From Streptacidiphilus albus JL83 (GTDB lineage: Bacteria; Actinomycetota; Actinomycetes; Streptomycetales; Streptomycetaceae), in NCBI RefSeq assembly GCF_000744705.1, contig NZ_JQML01000001.1, forward strand, positions 9,434,017 through 9,498,016: a DNA stretch of 64,000 nt. Direction: 5' to 3'. A model generated the notes under the pieces. That model was given only the letters and a program-made list of their open reading frames with translations. It was not told the DNA's origin and made no database searches. This document shows positions 46,780 through 55,121 of the stretch, piece after piece. Position numbers and translations under genes: made by a program. Within the stretch, counting starts at the first letter, position 1; each line of letters opens with the position of its first letter.

Positions 46780-47126
46780 CAGCTCATCTCCGAGGCGAAA
46801 AACTTCGTCGCCTTGCGCAGGATGTCGCGTTCCTGGGCGAGCTTCTGGTTGTCCTTGCGGACGGCCTTCAGCTCGGCCTCCAACGCGGCGATGCGCTCGC
46901 GCAGCTCGTCGGGGCCGTCCTGGCCGGCCGGGGTGGTGCTGGTCATGTTCTTCCTGGTGGTGCCGGTGTGCTCGGTTCGGGCGCGGTGGGCGCCGACCCA
47001 GTTGCGCAGTGTCTCCCGGGTGATGCCGAGGTCGGTGCCGATCTGGGCGTAGGTGTGGCTCGGGTCCGAGAGGTACAGCGCCACGGCGTCGGCCTTGAAC
47101 TCGGACGAGTAGACCCTCATCACCAT
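46776..47126 (-). CDS. IS3-family transposase OrfA
   Basis: 116 residues from ATG 47126, after GGAG. Helix-turn-helix YSSEFKADAVALYLSD...LGITRETLRNWV, and the leucine-zipper end ELRERIAALEAELKAVRKDN, ERDILRKATKFFASEM. The stop overlaps the orfB GTG. Confidence 0.88.
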   Translation of the reverse strand: MVMRVYSSEFKADAVALYLSDPSHTYAQIGTDLGITRETLRNWVGAHRARTEHTGTTRKNMTSTTPAGQDGPDELRERIAALEAELKAVRKDNQKLAQERDILRKATKFFASEMSW

Positions 47127-47176
47127 AAATGACTCCTCTTGACCGACCCCTCACGGGGCCGGGTCGAAGGTGTCCA

Positions 47177-48402
47177 CCACTCGGGGGGAGGTTCCGTAGT
47201 TCGTCGGGGGTGTGCGAGTCGGGGTAGATCTTGTCCATGCTGCCTTCGGGCAGGTAGCGGCGCGGGAAGGCAATCCATTCATCGTGCATCTCGAAGAGCA
47301 CGGCGGTGACCAGTCGTAGGAGCGCGTCGTCGTTGGGGAAGACCTGGACGACGTCGGTCCGGCGCTTGATCTCGCGGTTGATCCGCTCCAGGGGGTTGGT
47401 CGACTGGATCTTCTTCCAATGTCGCTCCGGGAACGCCGCGAAGGCGGTCAGGTCGTCCTTGGCCTCGATGAGCATCTGCCTGACCTTGGGGAACTGCTTG
47501 CCGAGCATGTCGGCGACGGTGTCGAGCTGAGCGCGGACGGCGTCCTGGTTCGGCTGGGCGAAGACCGTGCGGATGGTCGCGGCGACCATCTCCGCCGCCT
47601 CCTTCGGGATCACGGCGAAGACATTTCTCAGGAAATGGACGCGGCATCTCTGCCAGGCCGCGCCGAGCATGACCTTGCGGATCGCCTTGACCAGGCCGGA
47701 GTGGCTGTCGGAGAGGACCAGGCGGACCCCGGCCAGGCCGCGTTCGCGCAGGGAGCGCAGGAACTCGGCCCAGAACGCCTCGGTCTCGCTGTCTCCGATC
47801 ATCACGCCCAGGACCTCGCGGCCGCCGTCCTCGGTGATGCCGGTGGCCACGACCACGGCCCGGGAGACGATCTGGTGGTTCACCCGCGCCTTGCAGTACG
47901 TGGCGTCGAGGTAGACGTAGGGGAAGCGGGTGTGGTCCAGCGGCCGGGTGCGGAACGCGACGAGCTGTTCGTCCAGGCCGGCGCAGATGCGGGAGACCTC
48001 GCTCTTGGAGATGCCGCTGTCCGCGCCGAGGGCTTTGGCCAGGTCGTCGACCGAGCGGGTGGACACACCCAGGACGTAGGCCTCCATGATGACCGCGTAG
48101 AGCGCCTGGTCGATCCGCCGGCGCCGTTCCAGCAGTACGGGGAAGAAGCTGCCGGTGCGGACCTTGGGGATGGCCAGGTCCAGGTCGCCGGCCTGCGTGG
48201 TCAGCACCCGCTCGCGGTGGCCGTTGCGCCAGGTGGTGCGGGCATCGGTGTGCTCGCCGGGCTCGGCACCGATCCGTGCGGTGGCCTCCGCCTCGATCAG
48301 CTCCTGCAGGATCCGCTGGGCCAGGACCCTGATCAACTCAACTCCGTCGGCCGTACGCAGTGACTCCGAGAGCCGCAACAGGTCAGACTGGGACAAGGCC
48401 AT
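47177..48402 (-). pseudogene. IS256-family (mutator) transposase, 3' end cut by IS3
   Basis: About 408 codons from ATG 48402. The mutator signature is complete: Asp in YVYLDATYCKARVNHQIVSR, Asp in GVRLVLSDSHSGLVKAI, and Glu near STNPLERINREIKRRTDVV. The last few codons are missing after HTPDELRNLPPSG, where the IS3 element begins, so the protein lacks its native end and may still fold. Ribosome site GAGAGG upstream of the start. Confidence 0.88.
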
Positions 48403-48517
48403 CGCACACCTCTCATCAACGAGCTTCGCTACTCGGAGAGTTGCGCGATGGCTGCCCCATGACCAGGGGTCATTCCAAGATCCCTGCTACACCACTCGGC
48501 GGGACGCCATCTTGGGC

Positions 48518-49111
48518 TCAGCCGCGCAGATGGGCGAGAAGGGTGTCGCCCGCCGGATAGGGGCGTTCTGCGGGGAGTAGTTGCCGGGCTGCGTCTAGAG
48601 CTCCGTCTCTGACGTGGGCATGGATGGCATGCGCGAGCGCGGTGACGTCGCTGATCGAGACGATCCACTTGTCCGCGTAGCGCTCGGCGGCCTCGCCGGC
48701 GAGGCCGAGCTGTAGGGAGCGGTGGGCAAGCGGCTGCAGGTGCAGGTCGCGTTCGGGGTCCCACTGCACTCGGGCGGGGGCTCGCTTCAGCTGGCGTTTC
48801 CAGGTGGCGCGGTCGGGATGCAGCCCGTGTTCGTAGTGGGCCAGGCAGGCGTTTGCCAGGGCCCACTCGAAGCCCTCGCGGGTGATTTCGATCGCGAGGA
48901 CGGTCTCCTGTCCCTCCTTGGCCGCCCATCCGCAGCGATACATCATCCAGAGGAACGATGGCTTGATCCACGTCATTCGGTCCAGCTGCCAGGCGCTGGG
49001 AAGGCGGCCGTCGAGTGCCGCGGGCAGACCGATCTCTGGTGCGTATGCCTGGTAGACCGTCACGGTGGTGGCCGTATAGAGGGCGCGGATCTGATGCTTG
49101 GGTTCTGACAC
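48518..49111 (-). CDS. DUF4291 family protein
   Basis: 197 residues from ATG 49111. IRALYTATTVTVYQAYAPEI, MTWIKPSFLWMMYRCGWA and QWDPERDLHLQPLAHRSLQ with LGLAGEAAERYADKWI are the conserved blocks of DUF4291, a widespread single-domain family of unknown biochemical role. Length agrees with the family (about 190-200). It stands alone next to the IS256 end. Confidence 0.85.
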   Translation of the reverse strand: MSEPKHQIRALYTATTVTVYQAYAPEIGLPAALDGRLPSAWQLDRMTWIKPSFLWMMYRCGWAAKEGQETVLAIEITREGFEWALANACLAHYEHGLHPDRATWKRQLKRAPARVQWDPERDLHLQPLAHRSLQLGLAGEAAERYADKWIVSISDVTALAHAIHAHVRDGALDAARQLLPAERPYPAGDTLLAHLRG

Positions 49112-49229
49112 GGTGACCAGCGTCGACGCTGGTCACGCTCCGCGCCATCGAATTATCAGGTTGGATGAGCCTAGTTGCGCGCTGAAACGGACCCGGACCT
49201 GCCAGTGGCGCAGAGCAGAATACGGCCTC

Positions 49230-49574
49230 ATGAGCCTGTACTTCGAAGTCGCCCTCACCCGCTTCCTCCGGGACGACACACCCGAAACGGTCCTGGAAGC
49301 CCTGCGATGGCACCTCGGCCTGGTCTCCGAGCGCCCGTCCGCAGACGACCACACATACCCAGTGCTCATCCCGGACCCGGACTGCCGCCTCCCCGGAGGA
49401 GACGTCGCGTCCCTGCAGCGCCGGTCCCGAGGCTTCACAGCCGGCCACGAGCTCTTCGCTTGGGGACTGCTCAGCCGCAACTACTGGCTCGACGACGAGA
49501 TGGGCGAGCTCGTCACGATGGCTCCGGTTGAGCGGAGCGCGCGTCCGAGGTCGCCGACGAGATTGCGCGGGTGA
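49230..49574 (+). CDS. Hypothetical protein, probably truncated
   Basis: 114 residues from ATG 49230 (MSLYFEVALTRFLRDDTPET...). The first 95 residues look natural; from VTMAPVERSARPRSPT the composition turns into low-quality Arg/Pro sequence, which suggests the gene continues in a deleted region. No family recognised. Divergent from DUF4291 with about 120 bases between. Confidence 0.5.
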   Translation: MSLYFEVALTRFLRDDTPETVLEALRWHLGLVSERPSADDHTYPVLIPDPDCRLPGGDVASLQRRSRGFTAGHELFAWGLLSRNYWLDDEMGELVTMAPVERSARPRSPTRLRG

Positions 49575-49670
49575 CGGCGCCACCACCACATGTCGTCGGG
49601 TTCGAAACGGCTGGTCCAGTGGAACTGTGACAGGGCCTGGCCGTCGTCGAAGACGGTGGCGGCCTGGACG

Positions 49671-49838
49671 TCACGGCAGGTTGAACGGCGCCCCGCTGAC
49701 TGACAGGGTGATCCGGCGCCGTTCGAGGTCGACGTCGCGGATTCTCACGGAGAGCTCCTGGCCCTCTCGGACGGCCTGCGCGGGATCTTCGATGGGTTCG
49801 TCGGACAGTTCCGCAAGAGGGACGAGTCCTACGACACA
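49671..49838 (-). pseudogene. S1 RNA-binding domain protein, C-terminal fragment
   Basis: The minus strand reads VVGLVPLAELSDEPIEDPAQ, AVREGQELSVRIRDVDLERR, RITLSVSGAPFNLP and a stop, which is the second half of an S1 OB-fold. The upstream part is replaced by the IS3 fragment at about 49838. Another short minus-strand remnant (FDDGQALSQFHWTSRFEPDD) lies at about 49540-49670. Confidence 0.65.
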
Positions 49839-50398
49839 GTGGCCGAGACCGACGCCGGACTCGTGCCCGGGACCACCAGCGCCGAGGCCGCCCGGATCGC
49901 GGAACTGGAGCGGGAGGTGAAGGAGCTACGGCGGGCGAACGCGATCCTGAAGTCCGCCTCGGCTTTCTTCGCGGCGGAGCTGGACCGTCCACTGCGATGA
50001 AGGTCGCCTACATCGACCGGCACAAGGAACAGTTCGGCGTCCAGCCGATCTGCGACGTCCTCACCGAGACGGACGCGCCGATCGCGCCGAGCACCTACTA
50101 CGCCGCCCGAAGCCGCCCGCCCTCGGCCCGCAGCCTTCGCGACGAGCACCTCACCGAGGAGATACACCGCATCCACACCGACAACTACGGGGTCTACGGG
50201 GCCCGCAAGGTCCACGCCGCCCTGGTCCGCGAGGACTTCACCGTGGCCCGCTGCACGGTCGAACGCCTCATGCGCCAGGCCGGACTGCGCGGGGTCATCC
50301 GGGCCAGGAGTCCGCGCACCACCCGTCCCGCACCCGAGACCGACCGGCCCTGCGACCTGGTCGAGCGGCAGTTCACCGCCACCGCCCCGAACCAACTG
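49839..50398 (+). pseudogene. IS3-family fragment: OrfA end and OrfB start
   Basis: The first frame holds TSAEAARIAELEREVKELRR and ANAILKSASAFFAAELDR with a stop. OrfB starts at 49997 (MKVAYIDRHKEQFGVQPICD, HRIHTDNYGVYGARKVHAAL) and breaks off before the DDE core at 50398, where the tail hairpin of the TetR gene begins. Confidence 0.85.
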
Positions 50399-50399
50399 A

Positions 50400-50423
50400 A
50401 CCGCCCCGTCAGGACGGGGCGGT
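50400..50423 (-). terminator. Hairpin at the end of the TetR-type gene
   Basis: ACCGCCCCGTC pairs with GACGGGGCGGT with a two-base loop. The stop codon of the minus-strand regulator (50409-50411) is inside the stem. Confidence 0.75.
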
Positions 50424-51005
50424 GAAGCCGCTGGCCCAGAAGCGGCCGTGGACCGCGAGGTCCAGCAGCATCCGGGCGGCCTCCTCGGCCGGCATGGGCG
50501 GGGTCTCGTGCTCCAGCCACCAGTGCAGGACCGCCAGCTGCTCACCCACCCAGGCGCGGGCGAGCAGGTCCGCGGGGAGCCGGGGCCGGACCGGGCCGTG
50601 CTCGGCCCGGTCCCGGAACACCGCCGCGACCCGGTGCACCGACTCCTCGCTGAAGGTGCGCAGCGCCTTGCCGTCGCCCTCGCCGCGCAGGATGGCGAGG
50701 TAGAGGTCGCGCTGCTGCTCCGCGTGACGGAACAGTTCGAGCAGGGGCTTGCCGGTGAACCCGACCGCCGTCTCCTCGACCAGCGGCTGCATCCGTTCGT
50801 CCAGCTCCTGCAGCAGGTCGGTGGTGATCCTGGTGAACAGGTGGTCCTTGTCCCGGTAGTGGCTGTAGAAGGTGGCCCGCGCGACGTCGGCGCGCTCCGA
50901 GATGTCCTCGACGGTGAGCCCCGCGTACCCACGCTCCAGGATCAACGCGACCAGCGCGTCGCGGAGCGCGCGTCGTGTTCTCCGCGTGCGCCTGTCCTCG
51001 GCCAT
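50409..51005 (-). CDS. TetR-family regulator
   Basis: 198 residues from ATG 51005 (GGAGG six bases upstream). The N-terminal helix-turn-helix is canonical: TRRALRDALVALILERGYAG, TVEDISERADVARATFYSHY, then DKDHLFTRI. The C-terminal ligand domain includes a WWLEHETPPMPAEEAARML helix, similar to TetR_C_7-type domains. It is divergent from the acyl-CoA synthetase operon with about 155 bases between, so it most likely represses that operon and itself and responds to an acyl compound or its CoA ester. Confidence 0.9.
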   Translation of the reverse strand: MAEDRRTRRTRRALRDALVALILERGYAGLTVEDISERADVARATFYSHYRDKDHLFTRITTDLLQELDERMQPLVEETAVGFTGKPLLELFRHAEQQRDLYLAILRGEGDGKALRTFSEESVHRVAAVFRDRAEHGPVRPRLPADLLARAWVGEQLAVLHWWLEHETPPMPAEEAARMLLDLAVHGRFWASGFTAPS

Positions 51006-51160
51006 GGACGTCCTCCGCCTGCTCATCGAACCGTGCACCGGTCCTACTGGGTCCGCTGCGGTCCACCCTACCAATGCTTGACATCAACTCCACTACTGGA
51101 CACTCTGTCTGGAACTGGTTACTGAGTCGAGAAATTACTCCTGGTTTGGGATGGTCTGCT
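51006..51160. promoter_or_regulatory. Divergent promoter region with candidate operator
   Basis: The plus strand has a TTGACA box at 51078 and a palindrome GACACTCTGTC at 51099-51109, overlapping the expected -10 position. This is a candidate TetR operator controlling the operon. The region is AT-richer than its neighbours. Confidence 0.5.
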
Positions 51161-52696
51161 GTGAATCTTGGTGTGTATCTGACCCGCAGTGCCCGCTACT
51201 GGCCCGACGAGCCCGCTGTGGTCTGCGAAGACCGGCGCTGGACCTTCCGACAGCTGGAGGAGGACGCGAACCGGCTCGCCTCCGCGCTGCTGGCGCGCGG
51301 GCTGAAGCCCGGCGACGCGGTGGCCGGGCTGGCCTGGAACCGCGGCGAGCTGATCGTGGTCGAGTTCGCCCTCTACAAGGCGGGGCTGACGCGCGCGCCC
51401 GTCAACGCACGCCTGGGCCGCACCGAGATCGCGCACCTGCTCGGCTACGCGCCGGTCAAGGCGCTGCTCTTCGACGCGGCCCATCGCGAGGACGCCCTCG
51501 CGGCGCTGGACGCCGCCGGCGTCGACTGCCTGCCGGTCGAGTTCGAGAGCGGCTTCGCGGCGCTGCTCGCCGAAGGCGGTACCGCCCCGGTCCGGGTGGA
51601 GGTCGCGGAGGACGACCCGTGCGTGCTGAACTTCACCTCGGGCTCCACCGGCGCGCTCAAGGCGGCGGTGCAGACCTTCGGCAACCGGCTCGCCAATATG
51701 CGCAAGCAACTGATGACCGAGCCCCGCCCGCGCGCCGGCTCCCGCTACCTGGCCTGCGGCCCGATCACCCACGCCACCGGCATGCCGCTGCTGGCCTGCG
51801 TCTTCGCCGGAACCACCGTGCACGTGCTGCCCAGCTGGGCCCCGGACGCCTTCCTGGCCGCGGTCGAGCGGGAGCGGATCGACGCCACCTTCCTGGTCCC
51901 GGCCATGCTCGCCACCGTGCTCGCCCACCCCGGCCTCGGCGGCTACGACCTGTCGAGCCTGACCGACCTGCGCGTGGGCGGCGCTCCCATCTCGCCGCAG
52001 CGGCTGCGCGACGCGGTCGCCGCCTTCGGCCCGGTCGTCGGCCAGGGCTACGGACTCGCCGAGACCACCTCCGTGGTCGCCGGGCTCAGCGCCGCCGAGA
52101 TCGCCCGGGCCGTGGCGGAGGACCCGGAACTGCTCCAGTCCTGCGGGCGGGCCGGCTACGACACCGAGATCCGGGTGGTCGACGAAGAGGGCCGGGAGAC
52201 CGAACCGCGCGAAATCGGCGAGATCGTCGTGCGCGGCCCGGACTGCGTGCGCTCCTACTGGCGCGAGCCCGAACTCACCGCCGAGACCTTCCAGGACGGC
52301 TGGGTGCGCACCGGCGACCTCGCCTGGATGCGGGAGGACGGCTACCTGTTCATCGTCGACCGTAGGAAAGACATGATCATCTCCGGCGGCTTCAACATCT
52401 ACTCGACCGAGGTCGAGGCCGTGCTCGACGAGCACCCGGCCGTCCAGGAGGCCTGCGTCGTCGGCGTACCGGACGAGCGTTGGGGCGAGGCGGTCCAGGC
52501 CGTCGTGGTCGTCCGCGACGGCGCCCGGGTCGGCGCCGAGGAGCTGATCGCCTTCTGCGCCGAGCGCCTGGACCGGTTCAAGAAGCCCCGCTCCGTCGAC
52601 TTCCTGCCCGAACTCCCGCACAACCGCAACGGCAAGCTCGACCGCAAGGCCGTCCGCGAGACCTACTGGGCCGGCGCCTCGCGCCGGGTCAACTGA
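51161..52696 (+). CDS. AMP-forming acyl-CoA synthetase
   Basis: About 511 residues from GTG 51161; GTG 51173 is an alternative. ANL-superfamily motifs in order: LNFTSGSTGALKAA (P-loop), GQGYGLAETTSVVAG, TGDLAWMREDGYLFIVDRRK, DMIISGGFNIYSTEVE and the C-terminal catalytic Lys in NRNGKLDRKAVR. It adenylates a carboxylic acid and transfers it to CoA. First gene of the operon; the acyl-CoA dehydrogenase follows after 11 bases. Substrate is not evident. Confidence 0.9.
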   Translation: MNLGVYLTRSARYWPDEPAVVCEDRRWTFRQLEEDANRLASALLARGLKPGDAVAGLAWNRGELIVVEFALYKAGLTRAPVNARLGRTEIAHLLGYAPVKALLFDAAHREDALAALDAAGVDCLPVEFESGFAALLAEGGTAPVRVEVAEDDPCVLNFTSGSTGALKAAVQTFGNRLANMRKQLMTEPRPRAGSRYLACGPITHATGMPLLACVFAGTTVHVLPSWAPDAFLAAVERERIDATFLVPAMLATVLAHPGLGGYDLSSLTDLRVGGAPISPQRLRDAVAAFGPVVGQGYGLAETTSVVAGLSAAEIARAVAEDPELLQSCGRAGYDTEIRVVDEEGRETEPREIGEIVVRGPDCVRSYWREPELTAETFQDGWVRTGDLAWMREDGYLFIVDRRKDMIISGGFNIYSTEVEAVLDEHPAVQEACVVGVPDERWGEAVQAVVVVRDGARVGAEELIAFCAERLDRFKKPRSVDFLPELPHNRNGKLDRKAVRETYWAGASRRVN

Positions 52697-52707
52697 AAGG
52701 CCGTCCG

Positions 52708-53895
52708 ATGCTCTTCTCCCTGCGCCCCGACTACTCCCACGACCCCTTCCTCGACGACCTGGTGCAACAGCTGCGCGCCTACCTGGACGGCGAGTTGGCC
52801 GAGTACGAGCGCGCCCACACGGTCACTCCGGAGAGCCCGATCAGCCGAGCCCTGCTGGAGCCGGTCTGGCGCCGCAGCCGCGAACTCGGCTTCTACGGCA
52901 TCCACCTGCCGCCCGAGCTCGGCGGCCGGGGCCTGACGTACACGCAGCTCGCCGCGCTCAAGGAGGAGGTCGCCGCCGCCGGACGCGTGCTCGGCCACAG
53001 CGTGCTCGGCGAGATGGGCGGACCGCTGCGGGTCGGCGACATCCTCGCCGGTGCCACGCCGCACCAGTTGGAGCGCTGGTTCCTGCCCGTGGTGCGCGGC
53101 GAACGCGCCTGCTGCTTCTCCCTCACCGAGGCCGACGCGGGCTCGGACGTCCGGTCGATGCGCACCACTGCCGTCCGCGAGCCGGACGGCCAGGGCTACC
53201 GGCTGACCGGCCACAAGGTCTTCTCCAGTGCCGGACCGGTGGCCGACTTCGCCATCGTCATCGCCCGCATGGACGGCACCGAGAAGACGTACTCCGCCTT
53301 CCTGGTCGACCTCGACAGCCCCGGCTGCCAGGTGCTCGACGGAGCCACGCCGATGTCCGGCGAACACATCGAGAGCGACATCGTGCTGACCGACTGCCGG
53401 GTCCCGGCCGCGAACCTGCTCGGCGCGGAGGGCGACGGACTGCTGCTCGGACTCGGCCGGGTCAACGTCAACCGGCTGCTCCACTGCCCGAGCGTGCTCG
53501 GCCTGACCCGCCGCGCCCTGGAACTGACGCTGGACCGGGCCCGCACCCGTACCGTGGCCGGCGCTCCGCTCGCCGACCTGCAGTCGATCCAGCACAAGCT
53601 GGCCGACATGGCCACCTCCTACTACGCCGCCCGCGCCATGACCTACGCGGCGCTGGCCGCGCTCGACACCGGCACGGTGCCACGGCTGGAGGCCTTCATG
53701 TGCAAGCTGAACGTCGCCGAGAGCGCGTTCCGGATCCTCGACGAGGCGGTGCAGATCCACGGCAAGGAGGGCCTGACCCAGGGCAACGAGGTCGAGTTCC
53801 TGTTCCGCAAGGTGCGGATGTTCCGGGTGCTCACCGGCACCTCGGAGATCCAGAAGAACGGCATCGCCAAACTGCTGCTGCGGCAGGCGGGATGA
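52708..53895 (+). CDS. Acyl-CoA dehydrogenase
   Basis: 395 residues from ATG 52708. FSLTEADAGSDVRSMRT is the FAD/substrate strand, GHKVFSSAGPVADF the mid-domain, and VQIHGKEGLTQGNEVEFLFR with RVLTGTSEIQKNGIAKLLL the C-terminal domain. The family oxidises acyl-CoA to the 2,3-enoyl-CoA using an electron-transfer flavoprotein. In many members the C-terminal motif is EGTxQI with Glu as base; here it is TGTSEIQ, so the base must come from elsewhere, as in isovaleryl-CoA-type enzymes, or the activity is changed. Overlaps the next gene by ATGA. Confidence 0.9.
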   Translation: MLFSLRPDYSHDPFLDDLVQQLRAYLDGELAEYERAHTVTPESPISRALLEPVWRRSRELGFYGIHLPPELGGRGLTYTQLAALKEEVAAAGRVLGHSVLGEMGGPLRVGDILAGATPHQLERWFLPVVRGERACCFSLTEADAGSDVRSMRTTAVREPDGQGYRLTGHKVFSSAGPVADFAIVIARMDGTEKTYSAFLVDLDSPGCQVLDGATPMSGEHIESDIVLTDCRVPAANLLGAEGDGLLLGLGRVNVNRLLHCPSVLGLTRRALELTLDRARTRTVAGAPLADLQSIQHKLADMATSYYAARAMTYAALAALDTGTVPRLEAFMCKLNVAESAFRILDEAVQIHGKEGLTQGNEVEFLFRKVRMFRVLTGTSEIQKNGIAKLLLRQAG

Positions 53896-55052
53896 GTACC
53901 GCGGCCCGCCCCGCCCCCGCCTGGTCGTCCCTGGCCGGCACCCGCATCCTGGACCTGTCCCGGCTGCTGCCGGGCCCGTTCGCCACCTCGCTGCTCGCGG
54001 ACCTGGGCGCGGACGTGGTGACGGTGGAGGACCCCGGGCGCCCGGACCGACTCCGGACGGACCGCGAGGCGTTCGCCCGGATCCACCGCAACAAGCGCTC
54101 CGTCGCCCTGGACCTGCGCACCGACGCGGGCCGCAGCGCCCTGCTGCGGCTGGTCGCCGCGGCCGACGCGGTCGTGGAGAGCAACCGCCCTGGCGTCCTG
54201 TCCGCCCTGGGCCTCGGCTACCGGCAGTTGCGGCGCGCCAACCCGCGCATCGTGCTGTGCTCGCTCACCGGATACGGGCAGACCGGCCCCTACGCCGACA
54301 AGCCCGGACACGACCTCAACTTCCTCGGGCTGTCCGGATTCTTCGCCACCCCCGGCAGCCGGGACGGCCGGACCGCCCGTCCCGGCACCCGGGTCGGCGA
54401 CCTGATCGGTGCGATGTACGCGGCGCTGGCGCTGGCCGTCGCCGTCCCGGGCGCCCGGGCGACCGGGGAGGGCCAGCACATCGACCTCTCACTCACCGAG
54501 GCGGCCACCGCCTGGTGCGCCCCCTTCGCCCTGAACGTACGGGAGTCGGACGACCCGACGGAGGCGTTCACGGTCCAGGGCGACAACGACGTCTTCGAGA
54601 CGGCCGACGGCCACCGGATCTCCCTGGCCACCTTCGAGGACAAGTTCTGGCTCGCCTTCCGCACCTCTCTCGCAGCCGACTTCCCCGACTGCCCCGCCCT
54701 GGCGGACGGCGCCTGGGACGCCAGACTGCCCAGAACGGCCGCCAGACACGAGGTCGGGACGCTCCTCGCCGAACTCTTCCGGGCCCGGGACCTCGGCTGG
54801 TGGCGGCAGCGCCTCGATGCGCTGAACCTCCCCTGGGCCCCGGTCCACACCCAGGCGCGGCAACTGCTCGACGACCCGCACGCGCGCGAACGCGAGCTGT
54901 TCGCCACCGTCCTCGACACCGTGACCGGAGCCGGGATCCCGCAGGTCCGCTTCCCGGTGCGGTTCGGGCAGGGACTGGACAGCTTCCGCCGACCCGCGCC
55001 GGAGCCGGGCGAGCACACCGACGAGGTGTCGGCGGAATGGGACGCGGCCTGA
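53892..55052 (+). CDS. CaiB/BaiF-family CoA-transferase
   Basis: 386 residues from the ATG overlapping the dehydrogenase stop. RILDLSRLLPGPFATSLLAD and LGADVVTVEDPGRPDRLR form the family N-terminus; NKRSVALDLRTDAGR and the catalytic Asp in RVGDLIGAMYAALAL (about Asp170) are in place. Class III CoA-transferases move CoA between acyl groups. In the operon it may activate the incoming acid with CoA from a product acyl-CoA. Confidence 0.9.
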   Translation: MSTAARPAPAWSSLAGTRILDLSRLLPGPFATSLLADLGADVVTVEDPGRPDRLRTDREAFARIHRNKRSVALDLRTDAGRSALLRLVAAADAVVESNRPGVLSALGLGYRQLRRANPRIVLCSLTGYGQTGPYADKPGHDLNFLGLSGFFATPGSRDGRTARPGTRVGDLIGAMYAALALAVAVPGARATGEGQHIDLSLTEAATAWCAPFALNVRESDDPTEAFTVQGDNDVFETADGHRISLATFEDKFWLAFRTSLAADFPDCPALADGAWDARLPRTAARHEVGTLLAELFRARDLGWWRQRLDALNLPWAPVHTQARQLLDDPHARERELFATVLDTVTGAGIPQVRFPVRFGQGLDSFRRPAPEPGEHTDEVSAEWDAA

Positions 55053-55121
55053 CCGCACACGTCGCTCCGCACGACGGCCCAACCGATCAGCACACCCCCA
55101 CCCCGCCCCCAGGAGTACTGG

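Larger units (their letters stand above)
45858..47176 (-). mobile_element. IS3-family element
   Basis: About 1.32 kb bounded by inverted TGGACACC at 45858 and 47169-47176. The wider flanks (CCCCCGAAGAG and CCCCCGAGTGG) are also similar in inverted sense, so true ends may be a few bases outside. It contains overlapping orfA and orfB. Confidence 0.75.
45793..48497 (-). mobile_element. IS256-family element with a nested IS3 element
   Basis: Candidate IS256 ends are inverted copies of GAGTGGTGTAAC/GAGTGGTGTAGC at 45793 and ending 48497. The transposase gene starts at 48402 and runs left until interrupted near 47177 by an IS3-family element. No clear target duplication was found at either level, so the outer ends are tentative. 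Confidence 0.65.

Noticed and set aside
45877..48402. A single 841-residue transposase frame
   Set aside because: It joins the IS256 transposase to IS3 OrfB through a stretch that is read out of frame in orfA; two nested elements explain it better.
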